Shown here in pieces: positions 27,870 through 32,512 of a DNA stretch of 32,512 nucleotides (within the stretch, counting starts at the first letter, position 1; the number at the start of each line of letters is the position of its first letter). A program made the translations under genes and the position numbers. The DNA comes from Streptomyces sp. NRRL F-6676 (GTDB taxonomy: Bacteria; Actinomycetota; Actinomycetes; Streptomycetales; Streptomycetaceae). The DNA is taken from assembly GCF_000725625.1 (NCBI RefSeq), contig NZ_JOHS01000065.1, positions 1 through 32,512 on the forward strand. The letters are read 5' to 3'. Below the pieces are notes generated by a model. That model searched no databases. It had not been told where the DNA came from and saw only the letters and a list, made by a program, of their open reading frames with translations.

Positions 27870-29381
27870 TCATGATGCGGCCGTCTCCCGGGGGCGGTTG
27901 TTGCGTGCGTGACGCGGGTTCAGGAACCAGTGGCGGGCCGAGGCCAGCCACCACACCGCCGCGAAGCCCAGGACGACGAGGACCGCGATCGGGGCGTAGT
28001 TGAAGGTCTCCCACGTCACCGGGGACACCTGCGGCAGCATGAACAGGACGGTGATGATCACGACCCACGACACCGACACCACGCCGACCACCCGCGACCA
28101 TCGGCCCAGGTGCCAGGGCCCGCGGACGAACGCGTCGCCCTTGAGCACCCGCAGCAGCGTCGGGATGACGTAGGCGATGTAGAGGCCGATCACCGCGATC
28201 GACGTCACCGCCGCGTACGCCGTCACGTTGATCAGGTACGGCAGTCCCAGCGCCAGCGCGGCCAGCGTGGCCAGCCACACGGCCGCCACCGGGGTGCGGG
28301 TGCGCGGGCTCACCGTGTGCCAGACGCGGGAGAACGGCAGCGCTCCGTCGCGCGAGAAGGCGTAGATCATGCGGCTGTTGGCGGTCACCGACGCCATCCC
28401 GCAGAACAGCTGCGCGCCGATCACCACGAGCAGCAGCAGCTTCCCCGCCGTGGCGCCCAGCGCGTCGAGCAGGATCTGCGCCGGCGGCGCCCCCGTCGGC
28501 GAGCCGAGCGCCCCGTCGTACGACTGGATCGCGAACGTGAAACCGAGCAGCAGGACGAAGCCGGCGATCCACGAGGTCCAGATCGACCGGACGATGCCCT
28601 TGGGGCCAGCCGTGGACGCGTCGTGCGTCTCCTCGGTCATGTGTGCGGAGGCGTCGTACCCCGTAAAGGTGTACTGCGCCATCAGCAGCCCCAGCAGCAC
28701 CACGTACACCCCGCTGCCCCAGCCCGTGTTGTTGACGAACTCCCCGAACACGAACGAGGCCGACTGATGCCGGTCGGGTACGAACGCCAGCGCGCCCACG
28801 ATCACCGCGACCCCCAGCACGTGCCACCACACGCTCACGCTGTTGAGGATCGCGACGATCCGTACGCCGAAGGTGTTCAGCAGCCCGTGCAGCAGCAGGA
28901 TGCCCGCGAACAGCAGGATCGTCCGCCCCGGCGTCACCTCGAAGTCGAACTGCAAATTCAGATAGGCGCCCAGGAAGGACGCCGCCCCGAAGTCGATGCC
29001 GGCGGTCACGGCGACCTGGCCGAGCACGTTGAACCAGCCGGTGAACCACGCCCAGGCGGCCGCCGAGCGCGGCGGGGCCAGCCGGTGCGCCCAGAAGTAC
29101 AGCCCCGCCGACGTGGGGTAGGCCGAGCAGATCTCGGCCATCGACAGCCCCACGAACAGCGTCATCAGGCCGACGCCGACCCAGCCCCAGGTGATCACGG
29201 CGGGGCCACCCGTGTTCATACCGAACAGGTACAGCGTCAGACAGCCGGAGAGGACCGAGATGATCGTGAAGGAGACCGCGTAGTTGGAGAACGCCGACAT
29301 ACGGCGGGCGAGGACCTGGGTGTAGCCGAGCTGGGCGAGCAGTTCCTCGTCCGAGGGCCGGCGGGTCGCTTCATCTGTCAT
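27870..29381 (-). CDS. APC-family amino acid permease
   Basis: 503 residues with about 12 membrane helices. It is a proton-coupled uptake carrier of the amino acid/choline transporter branch. The N-terminus has ARRMSAFSNYAVSFTIISVL and the branch signature FVGLSMAEICSAYPTSAGLY, followed by FWAHRLAP. The conserved loop after helix 8 contains FSRDGALPFSRVW. Substrates of this branch include GABA, other amino acids and choline. Sequence does not settle which. ATG 29381 was chosen because GAGGGA and GGGGG precede it and MTDEATRRPSDEELLAQLGY is a typical start. The frame stays open to 29486. An inverted repeat GTGAC-AAGC-GTCAC (29409-29422) lies about 28 bp upstream and may be an operator. Confidence 0.9.
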   Translation of the reverse strand: MTDEATRRPSDEELLAQLGYTQVLARRMSAFSNYAVSFTIISVLSGCLTLYLFGMNTGGPAVITWGWVGVGLMTLFVGLSMAEICSAYPTSAGLYFWAHRLAPPRSAAAWAWFTGWFNVLGQVAVTAGIDFGAASFLGAYLNLQFDFEVTPGRTILLFAGILLLHGLLNTFGVRIVAILNSVSVWWHVLGVAVIVGALAFVPDRHQSASFVFGEFVNNTGWGSGVYVVLLGLLMAQYTFTGYDASAHMTEETHDASTAGPKGIVRSIWTSWIAGFVLLLGFTFAIQSYDGALGSPTGAPPAQILLDALGATAGKLLLLVVIGAQLFCGMASVTANSRMIYAFSRDGALPFSRVWHTVSPRTRTPVAAVWLATLAALALGLPYLINVTAYAAVTSIAVIGLYIAYVIPTLLRVLKGDAFVRGPWHLGRWSRVVGVVSVSWVVIITVLFMLPQVSPVTWETFNYAPIAVLVVLGFAAVWWLASARHWFLNPRHARNNRPRETAAS

Positions 29382-29408
29382 GCCCCCAGCGATTCCCTCA
29401 CCGGGGAC

Positions 29409-29422
29409 GTGACAAGCGTCAC
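29409..29422. promoter_or_regulatory. Inverted repeat ahead of the APC permease
   Basis: GTGAC-AAGC-GTCAC, extended by the flanking ACGTGAC...CACACGT. The position, about 28 bp before the start codon, fits an operator. No cognate regulator is adjacent. Confidence 0.35.
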
Positions 29423-29431
29423 ACGTGCACG

Positions 29432-29480
29432 AAAAAGGGCCGCGGCCCCACTCCCGCACCGGGAGGGGACCGCGGCCCCG
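29432..29480 (-). terminator. Intrinsic terminator of the RNA helicase gene
   Basis: On the minus strand a long GC stem (GGGGCCGCGG...CCGCGGCCC, with an inner TCCCG-GTG-CGGGA) is followed by TTTTTCGT. It lies 16 bp past the helicase stop. Confidence 0.88.
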
Positions 29481-29495
29481 CGTCACACTCCGCCG

Positions 29496-31589
29496 TCAGC
29501 TGCCGCGCTTCCAGCGGGGCTTGTCGTCACGGCGGTTGTTGAAGGAGGACCCACCACGGTGCTCGTCACGGCGGCCGAAGGACGACCCGGAGGAACCCCG
29601 GTGGTCGTCGCGGCGCCCGTACGGCCGGTCGTGCCCACCGGACCGGAAGCCGGGCCGGTCGCCCTGCCGGTCACGGTTGAACGGCCGGTCGCTGCCCCGG
29701 TGCCCACCGCGCTCGTCACGCCGCTCGTCGCGCCGGAACCCGCCACGGTCGTCACGTCGCTCGTAGGACCGACCATCACGGTCATCACGCCGGAAGCTCC
29801 CGCGGTCGTCCCGACGCTCGTCACGCCGCTCGTAGGACCGACCACCACGGTCGTCCCGACGCTCGTCGCGCCGGAACCCACCACGGTCGTCACGCCGCTC
29901 GTACGACCGACCACCACGGTCGTCACGCCGCTCGTAGGAGCGACCACCACGGTCGTCCCGACGCTCGTCGCGCCGGAACCCACCACGGTCGTCACGCCGC
30001 TCGTAGGACCGACCACCACGGTCGTCCCGGCGTTCGGGACGCTCGCCACTCCGCTCCCGCTCCCGGCCGTTCGCCTGCTCGGGCAGCGACACGGGGGCCG
30101 TCTCCGGCCGCTCGACGGCCTCGGCGACGGCGGCCTCCGCCTCGCCCTCGGCCTCACGCGCCGCGGCCAGCACCGCCTCCGGGTCCTCACCGCGCTCGCG
30201 CGCGGCCCGGGCCACCAGGCGGTCGGACTCCTCGCGCAGCTCGGCGGCGCGGCGCGTGGCGCGCTCCAACTGCTTGGTCAGGTAGGCGACTTCCCGCTCG
30301 GCCTGCTGCGCCGCGTTGCCGGCCGACTCGGCCTGGACCTCGGTCATCGACCGCGCACCGGTGATCTCGGCGACCTCGGGGTCGAACGCACCGGCGCCCT
30401 GGATCACATGGCGCGAGGCGTCGACGCCCGCGTCCTCCATCAGCCGGAAGATCTGCCGCCGCTGGTGCGGCAGCGACAGCGAGACGACGGTCCCGGTACG
30501 CCCCGCACGCGCCGTACGGCCGGCCCGGTGCAGGTAGTCCTTGTGGTCACCGGCGGGGTCGACGTTGAGCACCAGGTCGATGCCGTCGACGTGGATGCCG
30601 CGCGCGGCGACGTCCGTGGCGACGAGAACGTTGACGTAGCCGTCCTTGAAGTCGGCCAGCGTCCGGGTCCGGGCGCCCTGGGTCATGCCGCCGTGCAGCG
30701 CGTCCGCCTTGGCACCGGCGTCCCGGAGCTGCTCCGCGACGCGGTCGGCACCGAGCTGGGTGCGGACGAAGATGATGGTGCGGCCCTTGCGGGAGGCGAT
30801 CGCGGCGGTGACCGGCGCCTTGTCCTTGGGCTTCACGATCAGGATGTGGTGCGACATGGTCGTCACGGCGCCCTGCGCGGCGTCGACCTCGTGGGTGGCC
30901 GGGTCCTTCAGGTACCGGTCGACCAGCGTCTTGATCTCGTTCTCCATCGTGGCGGAGAAGAGCATCCGCTGACCGCCGGCCGGAACCTGGTCGAGCAGCT
31001 CGGTGACCTCGGGCAGGAAGCCGAGGTCGGACATCTGGTCGGCCTCGTCGAGCACGGTGATCCGCACGTTCTCGAGCGAGCAGGCACCGCGGTTGATCAG
31101 GTCCCGCAGCCGGCCCGGGGTGGCGACGAGCACGTCGACACCGCGCTCCAGGGCGTAGATCTGGTTGCCCATGGAGGTGCCGCCGCAGACGACCTTCATC
31201 TTCAGGCCGAGGACGTCGCCGTACGGCTGGAGCGCGTCGGCGACCTGCATGGCGAGCTCACGCGTCGGCGTCAGGATGACGGCGCGCGGCTTGTGCTTCT
31301 CGGTCCGCCCGCCGGCCAGCGTGGCCAGGGTCGGCAGACCGAACGACAGGGTCTTGCCGGAGCCGGTGCGGCCCCGGCCGAGGATGTCCTTGCCGGCCAG
31401 GGCGTCCGGGATGGTGGCGGCCTGGATCGGGAACGGGGCGGTCACACCGTTCTGCGCGAGCTTGCGGACGATGCCCTCGGGCAGTCCGAGATCGGCGAAG
31501 GTGAGCTGGGGAGCGTCGGTCTCGACCGCGCTTTCCGCACCCTCAGGGTCTTCGGGCAGGACGACGTGGTCGGTACTGGCGACAGACAT
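29496..31589 (-). CDS. DEAD-box ATP-dependent RNA helicase with RGG/RDD-repeat tail
   Basis: 697 residues. It unwinds RNA, probably in ribosome assembly, mRNA decay or cold adaptation. Motifs in order: Q motif (F31, with PFPIQAATIP at 52-61), motif I GRGRTGSGKT (71-80), PTRELAMQ (108-115), TPGRL (157-161), DEAD (181-184), SAT (212-214), FVRTQLGADR, VATDVAARGIHVDGID and HRAGRTARAG. A coiled-coil segment (about 425-500) follows, and then the tail (about 515-697) of repeated ERRDDRGGRSY and GGFRRDERRDDRG units, likely to bind RNA without sequence preference. ATG 31589 (MSVASTDHVV) was chosen because the frame upstream to 31730 is not protein-like. A GGAAGG lies 13 nt before it. A terminator with a T-tract follows the gene. 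Confidence 0.95.
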   Translation of the reverse strand: MSVASTDHVVLPEDPEGAESAVETDAPQLTFADLGLPEGIVRKLAQNGVTAPFPIQAATIPDALAGKDILGRGRTGSGKTLSFGLPTLATLAGGRTEKHKPRAVILTPTRELAMQVADALQPYGDVLGLKMKVVCGGTSMGNQIYALERGVDVLVATPGRLRDLINRGACSLENVRITVLDEADQMSDLGFLPEVTELLDQVPAGGQRMLFSATMENEIKTLVDRYLKDPATHEVDAAQGAVTTMSHHILIVKPKDKAPVTAAIASRKGRTIIFVRTQLGADRVAEQLRDAGAKADALHGGMTQGARTRTLADFKDGYVNVLVATDVAARGIHVDGIDLVLNVDPAGDHKDYLHRAGRTARAGRTGTVVSLSLPHQRRQIFRLMEDAGVDASRHVIQGAGAFDPEVAEITGARSMTEVQAESAGNAAQQAEREVAYLTKQLERATRRAAELREESDRLVARAARERGEDPEAVLAAAREAEGEAEAAVAEAVERPETAPVSLPEQANGRERERSGERPERRDDRGGRSYERRDDRGGFRRDERRDDRGGRSYERRDDRGGRSYERRDDRGGFRRDERRDDRGGRSYERRDERRDDRGSFRRDDRDGRSYERRDDRGGFRRDERRDERGGHRGSDRPFNRDRQGDRPGFRSGGHDRPYGRRDDHRGSSGSSFGRRDEHRGGSSFNNRRDDKPRWKRGS
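29690..30050 (-). repeat. Coding repeats in the helicase tail
   Basis: Units of about 30-45 bp that encode (E)RRDDRGG(R/F)(S/R)(Y/R) recur about ten times, several of them near-identical. CGGTCGTC and CGCTCGTAGGACCGACC are the shared strings on the plus strand. Long open frames on the plus strand here are a by-product of the repeats. Confidence 0.85.
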
Positions 31590-32191
31590 GCGAATGGAGA
31601 GCCTTCCGGAGTTGTACGGCAGCACGCGCCCCAACTCCGTGAAGTCACAATCGACCGCCTCGATGCGGTCCGGCCACGGTAAGGGAGAGTACGCGCCACA
31701 CGCGGCGCGTCTTTTCTTGGCGCCGGGCAAATGGGATCAAACGATCTACCACCATACGCACCGAGCCCCCCAGGATGCAAACCCCCGGGTCAGAGACGTG
31801 CGAACCCCCACACGGATGGCCGGGAACGCACGACGAACCCCCGACCGCACGCACGGATGACCGGCATCGTATGAACGAACCCCCGATCGCACGGATGGTC
31901 GCGGACGCACCGGAGGGGACGTGGGGGCGTGTCCGCCCGCAGCGGCCGGCGCGTCCACGCCGGTTCGCTCCAAGCGATGCACCCTCGCGCCGGACCGAGG
32001 ACGGACATGCCCCCGCGGCCCCGCCCCACAACGAACGAGCCGCGAACCCACCGCGAACCGCAGCGATCGAACCAGCCGCGAACCCACCCCGAATCGAACC
32101 GGCCACGTACCCACCCCGATGCGAACCGGCCACGAACCCGCACCACAACGGCCCGGCGGCGAATCCACCCCCACCCGAACCGGAGGCCCGC
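31590..32191. repeat. Non-coding region with degenerate tandem repeats
   Basis: About 600 bp without a convincing gene. Near the helicase (31691-31710) a short hairpin, ACGCGCC/GGCGCGT, is followed on the plus strand by CTTTTCTT. From 31799 to about 31912 there are three degenerate units containing GCGAACCCCC and CACGGATG. At 32069-32095, 32096-32122 and 32123-32149 there are three exact-length 27-bp units starting GAACC(A/G)GCC(G/A)CG. Open frames on both strands here are low-complexity and give no recognisable protein. Confidence 0.6.
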
Positions 32192-32512
32192 TCACTCCTC
32201 CTCCGCCACGACCCACCCCGCCCCCGGCTCCGGTACAGGCGACCCCGACACCGGCCCCCGCTCCACCAACTGCGCGTTCTGCTCATGCGCGGACGCCGAC
32301 GGCTCCGCCGTGGCCGGCGGCGGCTCGGACACGGGCGACGGCGTCGGATCCGGCTCCGGCTGGGTCACCGGCGCACTCGGCGCCCCCGTAGGCCCCGCCG
32401 GCGCACCGCCACCACCCTTCCCACCACCGTCATCCGCCCCCCCCCCCCCCCCCCCCCCCCTTCCCCCCCCCCCCCCCCGCCGTGCCGTCGACGCTCCAGC
32501 CGAGGTCGACAC
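32192..32512 (-). CDS. 3' end of an unidentified gene, runs off the right edge
   Basis: The last about 75 codons give a Pro/Ala/Glu-rich C-terminus (PVTQPEPDPTPSPVSEPPPA, then ATAEPSASAHEQNAQL, ending GWVVAEEE). Codon usage fits Streptomyces. I do not recognise the family. Upstream the frame crosses two poly-C runs (32437-32460, 24 bases; 32463-32478, 16 bases) that read as poly-Gly. To the right of them the frame of the lower part gives STSAGASTARR, while another frame gives VDLGWSVDGTA, which looks more like real protein. The run lengths are therefore probably wrong and the N-terminal side cannot be trusted. Confidence 0.5.
   Translation of the reverse strand: MSTSAGASTARRGGGGGRGGGGGGGADDGGGKGGGGAPAGPTGAPSAPVTQPEPDPTPSPVSEPPPATAEPSASAHEQNAQLVERGPVSGSPVPEPGAGWVVAEEE

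Noticed and set aside
29690..30050. A CRISPR-like repeat array
   Set aside because: The repeats are in frame with the helicase tail and are directly adjacent, without unique spacers. There are no cas genes.
27909..31682. A 1257-codon open frame on the plus strand opposite the permease and helicase
   Set aside because: It is the shadow of GC-rich minus-strand genes. Its Thr/Val repeats mirror the RDDRGG codons of the helicase tail, and it has no recognisable domain.

Overview
The window is chromosomal DNA of a Streptomyces. The GC content is very high, third codon positions are almost always G or C, GTG starts are common, and the gene families are typical of the genus. From memory only, the order from position 362 to about 19.8 kb matches the S. 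coelicolor SCO4122-SCO4107 stretch. The right part (helicase, permease) also looks like core chromosome.

Layout. Positions 1-361 hold leftward promoters that look like an rRNA operon promoter array, with the 16S gene expected just outside the left edge. Then follow a divergent MarR regulator and MFS exporter around a shared operator (362-2333), a PAS-PP2C-ATPase phosphatase and a type II NADH dehydrogenase (2359-5845, leftward), a TetR regulator, an ECF sigma factor fused to its own anti-sigma domain (7257-8831), an orphan asparagine-synthetase-like protein (9070-11181, leftward), an HTH/TPR developmental regulator, trmB and a PrsW-type protease (11861-16098). The PrsW gene ends head-on against an aldo/keto reductase. 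An M23 peptidase behind a c-di-AMP riboswitch and a membrane PP2C phosphatase follow, then initiator tRNA-Met (19978-20054).

The part between tRNA-fMet and tRNA-Lys (about 20.1-27.7 kb) looks accessory. It holds a MarR regulator divergent from a RibD-like protein whose two domains are in the reverse of the usual order, then a GTP cyclohydrolase II. Three matching 18-bp dyad sites tie this regulator to both enzyme genes, so they appear to form one regulated cassette that makes early riboflavin-pathway pyrimidines. Next come a DinB-family gene behind a promoter resembling the PafBC (RecA-independent) DNA-damage promoter, the broken remains of a GntR regulator, and a TetR-controlled ABC exporter. 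The exporter's two ATPase genes are each degenerate in complementary motifs, so together they would make one complete ATP site.

To the right of tRNA-Lys are an APC amino-acid permease, a DEAD-box RNA helicase with a repetitive Arg/Asp/Gly tail, a non-coding stretch of 27-bp and longer degenerate repeats, and the 3' end of an unidentified gene. That gene contains long poly-C runs which are probably unreliable sequence.

The most interesting items are the RibD-like/RibA cassette with its shared operators, the DNA-damage-type promoter of the DinB gene, the complementary half-degenerate ABC ATPases, the sigma/anti-sigma fusion whose C-terminus is read from an intergenic repeat, and several genes whose promoters predict leaderless mRNAs with an operator at the promoter.
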